This document shows, one piece after another, positions 46,408 through 54,155 of a stretch of 64,000 nucleotides of DNA; position 1 is the first letter of the stretch, and each line of letters begins with the position of its first letter. The DNA is from Mesorhizobium plurifarium (GTDB taxonomy: Bacteria; Pseudomonadota; Alphaproteobacteria; Rhizobiales; Rhizobiaceae): positions 220,183-284,182 of the forward strand of contig CCNB01000046.1 of NCBI GenBank assembly GCA_000824785.1. The letters run 5' to 3'. The notes under the pieces are model-generated. The model saw nothing but the letters and a program-made list of their open reading frames with translations. It searched no databases and was not told the DNA's origin. The translations under genes and the position numbers were made by a program.

Positions 46408-48372
46408 TCACAAGCCGTCGCTGCCGGTGTCGCCACCCTCACTTTGGCCACCACCGGTACTGCCGCCGCCGGCACGATTGGCGCCCTGGTTGCCGCCACT
46501 CCAGGGTGTCCTCCCGGTTTCCGGCGGCACCGGCTTGACCGTTGGCGTTACTGGAACTGTCGGTGCGATGGTCTTCGGTTTCGACACGGGCACGCGGACC
46601 ACCTTTATCTTCGTGATGACCTTCGGGGGCTTGCAAGCCATGACCGCGGGACGCGCGAGATGCGCCGCAAGGCCCAGGATGCCCATCGAGTACACGTCCT
46701 GCCGCTCCATGCCGGCCTTGAGGAAAGCCAGCGCGCGGTCCGGGTCGGTGGGCACGCCATTGCGGCCTTCCTTGAAGATCATCGCAAGGTTCTTCATGGC
46801 ATCGACATGTCCCATCGCCGCTGCCTGGAGCAGCAGGTCGAGCCCCTTGCCGGTATCACGCTGGACGCCGAGACCGTCGAACAAAGCGCGGCCCCAGACG
46901 GCCATGGCGTAGGGGTCTCCCTTGTCGGACGCTTTCGAATAGAGGTCATTCGCCTTCGCCAAGTCGACGGAGTCGATAGAGCCGAGCGCGAACAGGGCGC
47001 GGATATGTCCCTTGTCCGCGGCCTCCTGGATCGCCTGTCTGGCTTCGTCGATCCTGCCGGACGCCAGAAGCGTCCGCCCCAACTCGTAACGGAAGCGCGC
47101 AATGTCGGGATAGGATTTCACCGCCGCCTCGCAGGCTTCGACAGCTCCGCCGCCGATCTCGTTCGGCAAGCGGCCTGGGACGACGCCCTGCAGGTCGAGC
47201 GGCTCGCCGGCGGCCTGGTCGCAAGGATCGACGTTTGGCGACAGCTTCACCGTCGCCTGTTTCGCGGCGCTGCCCGCGCGGATCCGGAAGCCGATGTCGA
47301 CGGGAGCGGCGGAGCCGATCTGCGGCTCGTAGCGCAGATTGCCGACCTCGGCGGCCTTCAGGCTCGACTGGGGCGACAGCACCCGATCCGGCAGGGACAG
47401 CGTTCCCGTCGCCGGGTAGCTCGCAAGCTTGAGGCTGACCCCGGCATCCTTGGCGGGGAAATCCAGCTTCAGCGGAACCGGGCCGACGCCGACCGGGACG
47501 CGGATGTCGCGATTTCCAATCGCTTCGGCAGCGGCGGCAGCTTCGATTCCGCGCTCCGCCGTCTGCTGATCCTGCTCAGTGTCGGGCGGCGGCGCAGGTT
47601 GCTCGGTCCCGCGCATCAGCACGACGTCGTCGATCAGCGATGAGGTCTCCCACGGCACCTGCTTGCCGTTGGTCGCCTTGACCACATCGCGGCGCACGGC
47701 CGCCATCACCGAGCGTATCTCCTGGTCCGGCGTCAGCGCACGGCGGGAGAAGGCCGATGAAAACGGGCTAAGGTCGCCGGAGCCGTCGTAGGCGACCGCG
47801 CCCGGTTCGGTGGCAAAGGCAATCAGCGTGTTCTGCGAACCGGTTACCTGTGCAAGTCCGCTGTCGCCGGCGACGATCAACTGGTCGCGCAGCCAATAGT
47901 CCTTGCGTGGGAAGGGATTGTTGCGGCAGGCGTCGAGGATGACCATCTGGATCTTCGATCTCGAGCGCAGCTGCCGCAGTATGTCATTGACCTTGATGGC
48001 CTGGACTTCCATGTCGGCCGCATCTTTCAGCGACGCATCGACCGGGATCAGGAAGTTCTCCCCGCCGATCTGAAAGCCGTGTCCTGAATAATAGACGACC
48101 GCCAGATCGGCGCCGTCGGCCGCAGCCAGATAGTTGCGGAACTTCTCTTCGAACTGAAGCCTGGTCAGGTCCTTGGCCGCGAAGACCTCGAAGCCGGCCA
48201 GCCGGAATGTCTTCGATACATCCTCGGCGTCCTTGTCCGGGTTCTTGAGCGCCGGGATCTCGCGGTATTGCGAATTGCCGATGACGAGGGCAACCCTTCG
48301 ATCGGCATGCGCTTCGAGCGTCGTGAGACCCACGAGGATCAAAGCAGCAAGGAGTGCGCAGCATCGCAGCAT
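46408..48372 (-). CDS. Secreted caspase-family (C14) protein with SEL1 repeats
   Basis: A 654-residue exported protein. A signal peptide (about residues 1-23) precedes a caspase-like p20 domain: RRVALVIGNSQYREIPALKN, catalytic His98 in VVYYSGHGFQ and Cys149 in VILDACRNNP. The middle region is beta-rich with no clear match. Residues about 390-560 carry SEL1/TPR-type repeats (KANDLYSKASDKGDPYAMAV; LLLQAAAMGHVDAMKNLAM). The tail is Gly/Ser/Thr-rich. Bacterial orthocaspases cleave after Arg/Lys; targets here are unknown. The upstream M codons (to 48417) lack a signal peptide. Confidence 0.87.
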   Translation of the reverse strand: MLRCCALLAALILVGLTTLEAHADRRVALVIGNSQYREIPALKNPDKDAEDVSKTFRLAGFEVFAAKDLTRLQFEEKFRNYLAAADGADLAVVYYSGHGFQIGGENFLIPVDASLKDAADMEVQAIKVNDILRQLRSRSKIQMVILDACRNNPFPRKDYWLRDQLIVAGDSGLAQVTGSQNTLIAFATEPGAVAYDGSGDLSPFSSAFSRRALTPDQEIRSVMAAVRRDVVKATNGKQVPWETSSLIDDVVLMRGTEQPAPPPDTEQDQQTAERGIEAAAAAEAIGNRDIRVPVGVGPVPLKLDFPAKDAGVSLKLASYPATGTLSLPDRVLSPQSSLKAAEVGNLRYEPQIGSAAPVDIGFRIRAGSAAKQATVKLSPNVDPCDQAAGEPLDLQGVVPGRLPNEIGGGAVEACEAAVKSYPDIARFRYELGRTLLASGRIDEARQAIQEAADKGHIRALFALGSIDSVDLAKANDLYSKASDKGDPYAMAVWGRALFDGLGVQRDTGKGLDLLLQAAAMGHVDAMKNLAMIFKEGRNGVPTDPDRALAFLKAGMERQDVYSMGILGLAAHLARPAVMACKPPKVITKIKVVRVPVSKPKTIAPTVPVTPTVKPVPPETGRTPWSGGNQGANRAGGGSTGGGQSEGGDTGSDGL

Positions 48373-48534
48373 GGCAAATCCCCCATGTGTGTGATCTGGA
48401 GGCTTCAAAGAGGCCAATTGCGACGCAATGATCTGTTAAAGACCTCACAATCCGGAAGTAGGATCAAGGAAAATTGCCCCCGTGGCGATAATTTTCTTAT
48501 TTACTAATATCTTATCGTCGAGCGCTGGTTAGCG

Positions 48535-49398
48535 TCAGGCGGCCTCCGCCAAGAATTCCGGGTTCTGTTTCACCAGGGCCAGCTTCAGCTTTTCCATGGC
48601 GCGGGCCTCGATCTGGCGAACGCGCTCCTTGGAGATGCCGAGCTGTTCGCCAAGCGATTCCAGCGTGGCGCCGTCATCGCTCAGCCTGCGCTCCTCAATG
48701 ATGCGAAGCTCGCGGGCGTTGAGCGCGCCGAGCGCGCTCTTCAGCCAGACGGCCCGGCGCTGGACATCGATCCTTTCGCCGACGATCTCGTCGGGAAGCG
48801 GATCTTCGGAGACCAGGAAATCCATCCGCTCGGCGGCGCCGTTCTCGTCGGCCAAGGGCGCATTGAGCGAGCTGTCGGGCGAGGACAGGCGCGAGTCCAT
48901 CATAGCGACATCGGCCTCCGGCACTCCGAGCGCCGCCGACACCTCGCGGTAGAGCGAGGCGTTGGAGAGCGGCTCGGCGCCGTTGGCCAGCCGTGCGCGC
49001 AGGCGCCTGAGATTGAAGAAGAGCGCCTTCTGCGCCGAGCTGGTGCCGCCGCGTACGATCGACCAGTTGCGCAGGATATAATCCTGCATCGAGGCGCGGA
49101 TCCACCAGGTGGCATAGGTCGAGAAGCGCACCTCCCGCGCGGGCTCGAAACGCGCCGCCGCCTCGAGCAAGCCGACATGGCCCTCCTGGATGAGATCGCC
49201 GAGCGGCAGGCCGTAATGGCGGAATTTCGAGGCCATGGAGATCACCAGGCGCATATGGGCCACGGTGATCCTGTGCAGCGCATGCTGGTCGTTCTCTTCC
49301 TTCCAGCGGAGCGCAAGCACATGCTCCTCGTCGCGCTCGAGATAGGGAGCCTTCATTGCCGCCCGGACCAGTGTCCGTCCTGCCGCGTCCTCGATCAT
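48535..49398 (-). CDS. rpoH2: RNA polymerase sigma-32 factor RpoH2
   Basis: A 287-residue heat-shock-type sigma factor. Region 2 includes LRLVISMASKFRHYGLPLGD-like sequence (here MRLVISMASKF), the RpoH-box neighbourhood and ATWWIRASMQDYILRNWSIV; region 4 ends with ERLGISKERVRQIEARAMEKL-like QLGISKERVRQIEARAM. Rhizobia carry several rpoH copies; the length and the EcfG-type promoter upstream fit RpoH2, which acts under general stress. The ATG at 49398 gives the family's normal N-terminus; the longer frame is excluded. Confidence 0.9.
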   Translation of the reverse strand: MIEDAAGRTLVRAAMKAPYLERDEEHVLALRWKEENDQHALHRITVAHMRLVISMASKFRHYGLPLGDLIQEGHVGLLEAAARFEPAREVRFSTYATWWIRASMQDYILRNWSIVRGGTSSAQKALFFNLRRLRARLANGAEPLSNASLYREVSAALGVPEADVAMMDSRLSSPDSSLNAPLADENGAAERMDFLVSEDPLPDEIVGERIDVQRRAVWLKSALGALNARELRIIEERRLSDDGATLESLGEQLGISKERVRQIEARAMEKLKLALVKQNPEFLAEAA

Positions 49399-49469
49399 GC
49401 CGGCTCCTTTTGTGACGATTGCGCGTACAGCGGTTGAAAAGACGCCGCCGCGCCCTACAACAGCCATGC

Positions 49470-49495
49470 AACGTGTCAGGCGCATGGATGGTTCC
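49470..49495 (-). promoter_or_regulatory. EcfG (general stress sigma) promoter of rpoH2
   Basis: On the minus strand GGAAC (49495-49491), a 17-base spacer and CGTT (49473-49470) match the alphaproteobacterial EcfG/RpoE2 promoter GGAAC-N16-17-CGTT exactly. It lies 71 bases before the rpoH2 ATG. The rest of the 305-base gap to 49703 shows no other clear signal. Confidence 0.75.
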
Positions 49496-49703
49496 GCCGC
49501 CCGAGGGGGCAGATGTTGCCGGCGGGAACATTTTGTTATCGGCCAGGAAAAGCTGCTTGGCGGATTTTCGGTCGATTTTGAGAATCAGATTTCTGGTAGA
49601 GCCGATATTTGAAATCTGGTTCCTTATTTTGCAGCCTTCTATCTGTCAGTTTCCGGCTCTCACAATCGCGCCGGGGCACCGGTCAAAACGGGATCACAGA
49701 AAA

Positions 49704-50477
49704 ATGAAATGGCTCAAACCGCTCCTTATCGCCGGAACGCTGCAGGTTCTGGCGATCACCGCCGGCCATGCCGGCGCCAATCTCGACCAGATCAAGCAGG
49801 CCGGGGTGTTCAAGGTCGGTACTGAAGGCACCTACGCGCCCTTCACCTATCACGACGAGTCCAACGCGCTGGTCGGCTTCGACGTCGAGATCGCCAAGGC
49901 CATCGGCGACAAGCTCGGCGTCAAGGTCGAGTTCCTCGAAGGCAAGTGGGACGGGCTGATCGCCGGCCTCGACGCCAACCGTTACGACGCCGTCATCAAC
50001 GAAGTCGGCATCACCGATGCGCGCAAGGCCAAGTATGATTTCTCCGATCCCTACATCGCTTCGAAGGCGGTGCTGATCGTGCGCGGCGACAACACCGACA
50101 TCAAGACCTTTGCCGATCTCAAGGGCAAGAAGTCGGCGCAGTCGCTGACCTCGAATTTCGGCAAGCTCGCTGAGAAGAACGGCGCCGAGCTCGTCGGCAC
50201 CGACGGCTTCGACCAGTCGATCCAGCTTCTGCTCACCGGCCGCGCCGACGCCACCATCAACGACAGCCTGTCGTTCCTTGATTTCAAGAAGCACAAGCCG
50301 GACGCCAATGTGAAGATCGCCGCGCAGGAAGAGAATGCCGATTATTCCGGCGTCATCGTACGCAAGGGCGATCCGGAGTTGGTCGCGGCCATCAACAAGG
50401 CGCTGGCCGACATCAAGGCCGACGGCACCTACCAGAAGATCGCCGACAAGTATTTCGGCCAGGACGTTTCGAAGTAA
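49704..50477 (+). CDS. Polar amino-acid ABC transporter, binding protein
   Basis: A 257-residue periplasmic solute-binding protein (family 3) with signal peptide (residues 1-23). Typical segments are GVFKVGTEGTYAPFTYHDES, LVGFDVEIAKAIGDKLGVKV, WDGLIAGLDANRYDAVINEV and TDARKAKYDFSDPY, the Asp/Arg pair binding the amino-acid backbone. Similarity to FliY-type proteins hints at cystine or a related amino acid. A terminator-like hairpin separates it from the permease gene, so the binding protein is probably made in excess. Confidence 0.92.
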   Translation: MKWLKPLLIAGTLQVLAITAGHAGANLDQIKQAGVFKVGTEGTYAPFTYHDESNALVGFDVEIAKAIGDKLGVKVEFLEGKWDGLIAGLDANRYDAVINEVGITDARKAKYDFSDPYIASKAVLIVRGDNTDIKTFADLKGKKSAQSLTSNFGKLAEKNGAELVGTDGFDQSIQLLLTGRADATINDSLSFLDFKKHKPDANVKIAAQEENADYSGVIVRKGDPELVAAINKALADIKADGTYQKIADKYFGQDVSK

Positions 50478-50500
50478 GCCAATCGTTCCTTTGTTCGGAC

Positions 50501-50535
50501 AATGGCGGGCCGTCAAAAACGGCCCGCCATTTTTT
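50501..50535 (+). terminator. Intrinsic terminator inside the transporter operon
   Basis: AATGGCGGGCCGT (50501-50513) pairs with ACGGCCCGCCATT (50519-50531) around CAAAA and continues in six T residues. It lies 24 bases past the binding-protein stop and before the permease. Confidence 0.9.
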
Positions 50536-50640
50536 ACACGACATTCATCGGGGCCGTCTTTGACGGCCTGGCGGTTTTTGCGTGATAGTCAGCCCATACG
50601 GGGGGAACGCGCCGCCGTATCTGGAAGGGAGAAGCGCCCC

Positions 50641-51321
50641 GTGCCGCACTGGCTGCAATTGATGCTGGAATCATTGCCGACGCTGCTATGGGCGGCGCTG
50701 ATCTTCACCGTGCCGCTGACACTTTTGTCCTTCGCGCTCGGGCTCGTCGCCGGGCTGGTGACGGCGCTGATCCGGCTGTTCGGCCCGAAGCCGCTCGTCG
50801 CGCTGGTGCGCTTCTATGTCTGGATCTTTCGCGGCACGCCGCTCCTGGTGCAGCTCTTCCTGATCTTCTACGGCCTACCCTCGGTCGGTATCCTGCTCGA
50901 TGCCTTTCCCGCTGCGCTGATCGGCTTCACGCTCAACATCGGCGCCTATACCTCCGAGATCATCCGCGCCGTCATCGGCTCGGTGCCGAAGGGCCAGTGG
51001 GAGGCCTCCTATTCGATCGGCATGACCTGGAACCAGGCGATGCGGCGCACCATCCTTCCGCAAGCCGGTCGCGTCGCGGTGCCGCCGCTTTCCAACACCT
51101 TCATCTCGCTGGTCAAGGACACCTCGCTCGCGGCGGCGATCACCGTGCCCGAGATGTTCCAGGCCGCGCAGCGCATCGTCGCCACCACCTATGAGCCGCT
51201 GATCCTCTATGTCGAGGCGGCGGCGCTCTATCTGGCGTTGAGTTCGGTGCTGTCGGCCCTGCAGGCGCGGCTGGAGGTGCGGCTCAACCGCTATGGCGGG
51301 TTCCTGGAGGCCAACGCATGA
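50641..51321 (+). CDS. Polar amino-acid ABC transporter permease
   Basis: A 226-residue inner-membrane permease of the HisM/GlnP group with about five helices. The N-terminal ESLPTLLWAALIFTVPLTLL and the EAA loop around EASYSIGMTWNQAMRRTILPQ are diagnostic. The translation starts at GTG 50641 after GGAAGGGAG; the open frame further upstream overlaps the binding-protein gene and is not coding. Its stop overlaps the ATPase ATG by four bases. Confidence 0.92.
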   Translation: MPHWLQLMLESLPTLLWAALIFTVPLTLLSFALGLVAGLVTALIRLFGPKPLVALVRFYVWIFRGTPLLVQLFLIFYGLPSVGILLDAFPAALIGFTLNIGAYTSEIIRAVIGSVPKGQWEASYSIGMTWNQAMRRTILPQAGRVAVPPLSNTFISLVKDTSLAAAITVPEMFQAAQRIVATTYEPLILYVEAAALYLALSSVLSALQARLEVRLNRYGGFLEANA

Positions 51322-52088
51322 TCGGCCTCACCGACATCGAAAAGCGCTTCGGCGACAATCTGGTGCTGAAGGGCGTCACCGTCAGCCTCGACGAGGGCAG
51401 CGTGACCGCGCTGGTCGGCCCTTCGGGAGGCGGCAAAAGCACGCTCCTGCGCTGCATCAACCTGCTGGAGATTCCCACGTCCGGTTCCCTGCGCATCGGC
51501 GACGAGACGCTTGCGTTCCATCCCGGCGTCAAGGTGCCGGCCAAGGACGTTCAGCGCATCCGCCTGCAGACCGGCATGGTGTTCCAGAATTTCCAGCTCT
51601 TTCCGCATCGCACGGCGATCGAGAATGTCATGGAGGGGCTGGTGACGGTGCTGAAATGGCCGGAGGCGCGAGCGCGCGAGCGGGCGATGGCGCTGCTCGA
51701 AAAGGTCGGCATGGCGCACAAGGCCGATGCCTGGCCGGCGACGTTGTCCGGTGGCCAGCAGCAGCGCGTGGCGATCGCCCGGGCGCTGGCGCCGTCGCCG
51801 CGCGTGCTGCTTTGCGACGAGCCGACCTCGGCGCTCGATCCGGAACTGGCGCAGGAAGTGGTCGACGTGCTCGGGCAGCTCGCCCGCGAAGGCACGACGA
51901 TGGTCATGGCCACGCATGATCTGAGGCTCGCCTCCAAGATCGCGCAGGAGGTCGTCTTCCTCGATGCCGGCTCGATCGTCGAGAAGGGGCCGGCCTCGGT
52001 CGTCTTCGACAATCCTGAACGCGAGCGGACCAAGCGCTTTATTGCCTCGCTGCGGCAGGAGGAAGCACAGAAGGAAGGGGGCGGCTGA
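51318..52088 (+). CDS. Polar amino-acid ABC transporter ATPase
   Basis: A 256-residue ABC ATPase: Walker A GPSGGGKST, Q-loop VFQNFQLFPH, signature LSGGQQQRVAIARAL, Walker B LLCDEPTSALDPEL and switch His (ATHDLRL). It belongs to the GlnQ/HisP group and energises the preceding permease. The start overlaps the permease stop (ATGA). A palindromic intergenic repeat follows directly. Confidence 0.94.
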   Translation: MIGLTDIEKRFGDNLVLKGVTVSLDEGSVTALVGPSGGGKSTLLRCINLLEIPTSGSLRIGDETLAFHPGVKVPAKDVQRIRLQTGMVFQNFQLFPHRTAIENVMEGLVTVLKWPEARARERAMALLEKVGMAHKADAWPATLSGGQQQRVAIARALAPSPRVLLCDEPTSALDPELAQEVVDVLGQLAREGTTMVMATHDLRLASKIAQEVVFLDAGSIVEKGPASVVFDNPERERTKRFIASLRQEEAQKEGGG

Positions 52089-52092
52089 AGCT

Positions 52093-52198
52093 CCTTACCT
52101 CCCCCTTGTGGGGAGGTCGGACCGAAGGTCCGGGAGGGGGTCTGCGCCGCTCCCACCCCGCTGCTTCGCAGCGACCATCCCCACAAGAGGAGGGTAGG
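52093..52198. repeat. Terminal-inverted-repeat intergenic element, complete copy
   Basis: CCTTACCTCCCCCTTGTGGG (from 52093) and its inverted counterpart ending at 52198 (CCCCACAAGAGGAGGGTAGG) form ends of about 21 bases. Between them are a GGACCGAAGGTCC hairpin and a CGCTGCTTCGCAGCG hairpin. The element at 54641-54795 has the same plan. No gene is encoded. Confidence 0.75.
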
Positions 52199-52207
52199 CA
52201 CCCCAAC

Positions 52208-52233
52208 AAAAACCCGGCGCGAGGCCGGGTTCT
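52208..52233 (-). terminator. Terminator between transporter ATPase and carD
   Basis: AACCCGGC (52211-52218) and GCCGGGTT (52224-52231) form a stem; on the minus strand it is followed by five T residues, so it most likely ends carD transcription, with weaker action on the plus strand. Confidence 0.7.
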
Positions 52234-52254
52234 TCGTAACTTAAGGCGGAAAGC

Positions 52255-52836
52255 TCAGGCAGCTTCTTCCTGCTCGGCTTCCTCGTTGTCGGCCTTTGCG
52301 CCGCGCTTAGGACCCTTGTTGAGGTTGACCTCGATAAGGCGCACCGCTTCGGTCTCCGACATGCGGTTCACCGCGGCGATCTCGCGGGCCATGCGGTCGA
52401 GCGCGGCTTCGTAAAGCTGACGCTCGGAATAGGACTGCTCCGGCTGGTTGTCGGCGCGATAGAGGTCGCGCACCACTTCCGAGATCGAGATCAGGTCGCC
52501 GGAATTGATCTTGGCATCATATTCCTGCGCACGGCGCGACCACATGGTGCGCTTGATCCGGGCGCGGCCCTGCACAACCTTCAGCGCACGGTCGACATAG
52601 TCCTCTTCCGACAGCTTGCGCATCCCGATCGAGGTCGCCTTGGCGACCGGAACCTTGAGCCGCATCTTGTCCTTCTGGAAGTCGATGACGAACAGTTCCA
52701 GCTTGTGACCCGCAACTTCCTGCTCGTCGATCGCCACGATCTGGCCGACGCCATGCGCCGGGTAGACGATGAACTCGCCGGTCTTGAACCCGTGGCGGGC
52801 CGCGTTGGACTTCTTCTGCGGGGTGATCGTTGCCAT
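52255..52836 (-). CDS. carD: CarD/CdnL-type RNA polymerase-binding regulator
   Basis: A 193-residue protein. The N-terminal RNA-polymerase interaction domain reads FKTGEFIVYPAHGVGQIVAI and contacts the beta subunit. The C-terminal helical domain (TMWSRRAQEYDAKINSGDLI; AVNRMSETEAVRLIEVN) holds the conserved Trp that props open the promoter bubble. CdnL in Caulobacter and CarD in other bacteria stabilise open complexes at rRNA and housekeeping promoters. The C-terminal tail is acidic (NEEAEQEEAA). Confidence 0.93.
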   Translation of the reverse strand: MATITPQKKSNAARHGFKTGEFIVYPAHGVGQIVAIDEQEVAGHKLELFVIDFQKDKMRLKVPVAKATSIGMRKLSEEDYVDRALKVVQGRARIKRTMWSRRAQEYDAKINSGDLISISEVVRDLYRADNQPEQSYSERQLYEAALDRMAREIAAVNRMSETEAVRLIEVNLNKGPKRGAKADNEEAEQEEAA

Positions 52837-53208
52837 TACGCCCTGAACTCCTTAGTTGTGCAGCCGGCATCATGCCGGCTCGAACCCATGGGATCGGCGA
52901 TAGCCGACCATTAGCCGCGCAACAGGATGAACCCACCGGAAAAGCAGGGACCGGCATATCGCACGAATGCGACCGCCTGCCCCAGATCGCTCTGGTCCGG
53001 ATCTAAAAGCTCACCTTTCAGTGATTTGGGGCGTTAGCGCCATAAATCGACGTCGTGTCACCGGCATGTTTCGGTTATGTAACACAAAAAGTCGGAAGAA
53101 TCAAGGTTTTGCTGCATTCGCTAACGCCAAGCGACAGCGCTGCCTGTCAAGACAGTAATTGTATCGGCCCCGTTACGCCACGTCACGCCGGTGTTGCCGG
53201 CCGCAATA
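52837..53208. other. Intergenic region between carD and fdxA
   Basis: About 370 bases upstream of carD on the minus strand. A perfect palindrome, AGCCGGCAT-C-ATGCCGGCT (52862-52880), lies 26 bases before the carD start, in its 5' leader, and could be an operator or RNA hairpin. A TTGACA on the minus strand near 53146 is a possible -35 element without a good -10 partner. Confidence 0.5.
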
Positions 53209-53547
<339 letters not shown>

Positions 53548-53698
53548 TGCAGGCTCCGGAACGTCCCGATTTGCTCGGCTTTTTCAGGTTGAGGTAACGC
53601 CTTTGCCGGCTCCTTGCAAGGGCAGGGCATTCGGGCGCTGCCGGCATCGGGAAAAGGAATTCCAACGGTCCCGCCGCTGGCGGTACGGTCGACCTTAT

Positions 53699-54085
53699 TC
53701 AATCATCGCCGAGCAGGCGGTCGGTCTGCCGCCGCTCGCGTTTGGTCGGGCGGCCGCTGCCGGCCTCGCGCAGTGCCGGAATGGCGTCCGGGACCGCTCC
53801 GCCTTTGGGCGTCGGCGCCGGCGACATGTCCTCGTAGAGCAGCCGCGCCTCGTCGGCCGGGCCGCGCCGCGTGCCGCAATTGACCACCTTCCAGACCAGG
53901 ATGCGGCCCTCGAGCGTGATGGTCAGCACGTCGCCGGGCTTGACCAGATCCGAGGCCTGCGCTGCTTTGTCGCGATTGATGCGCACACGTCCGGCGACGA
54001 CGATTTTCGCCGCCAGCGAGCGCGATTTCACCGCGCGCGAGAAGAACAGCCATTTGTCGATGCGCTGGCGGCCTTCTCCTACCAT
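53699..54085 (-). CDS. S4-domain RNA-binding protein (HslR-like)
   Basis: A 128-residue protein starting with an S4 RNA-binding domain: QRIDKWLFFSRAVKSRSLAA, then VAGRVRINRDKAAQASDLVK and GDVLTITLEGRI. The C-terminal tail is basic. HslR (Hsp15) binds free 50S subunits carrying nascent chains after heat shock and aids recycling. It lies just downstream of the helicase gene on the same strand, with a palindromic repeat between. Confidence 0.88.
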   Translation of the reverse strand: MVGEGRQRIDKWLFFSRAVKSRSLAAKIVVAGRVRINRDKAAQASDLVKPGDVLTITLEGRILVWKVVNCGTRRGPADEARLLYEDMSPAPTPKGGAVPDAIPALREAGSGRPTKRERRQTDRLLGDD

Positions 54086-54103
54086 CGCGGCTAGCTTTGT
54101 TGG

Positions 54104-54150
54104 AGCATGATCTCGCCCGAAAACCGGTTCCCACCTTTCGGGATCATGCT
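54104..54150. repeat. 47-bp rhizobial palindrome, copy downstream of helicase
   Basis: AGCATGATC... (54104) and ...GATCATGCT (54150) close a hairpin with inner CCGAAAACCGG/TTTCGGG sequence. The same element occurs at 57660-57707 in the same orientation. Elements of this type are frequent between rhizobial genes. Confidence 0.8.
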
Positions 54151-54155
54151 CGCGC

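Noticed and set aside
46408..48372. Caspase-like protein as part of an antiphage defence system
   Set aside because: It has a signal peptide and SEL1 repeats, and none of the usual partner genes (gasdermin, TIR, CRISPR) is adjacent.
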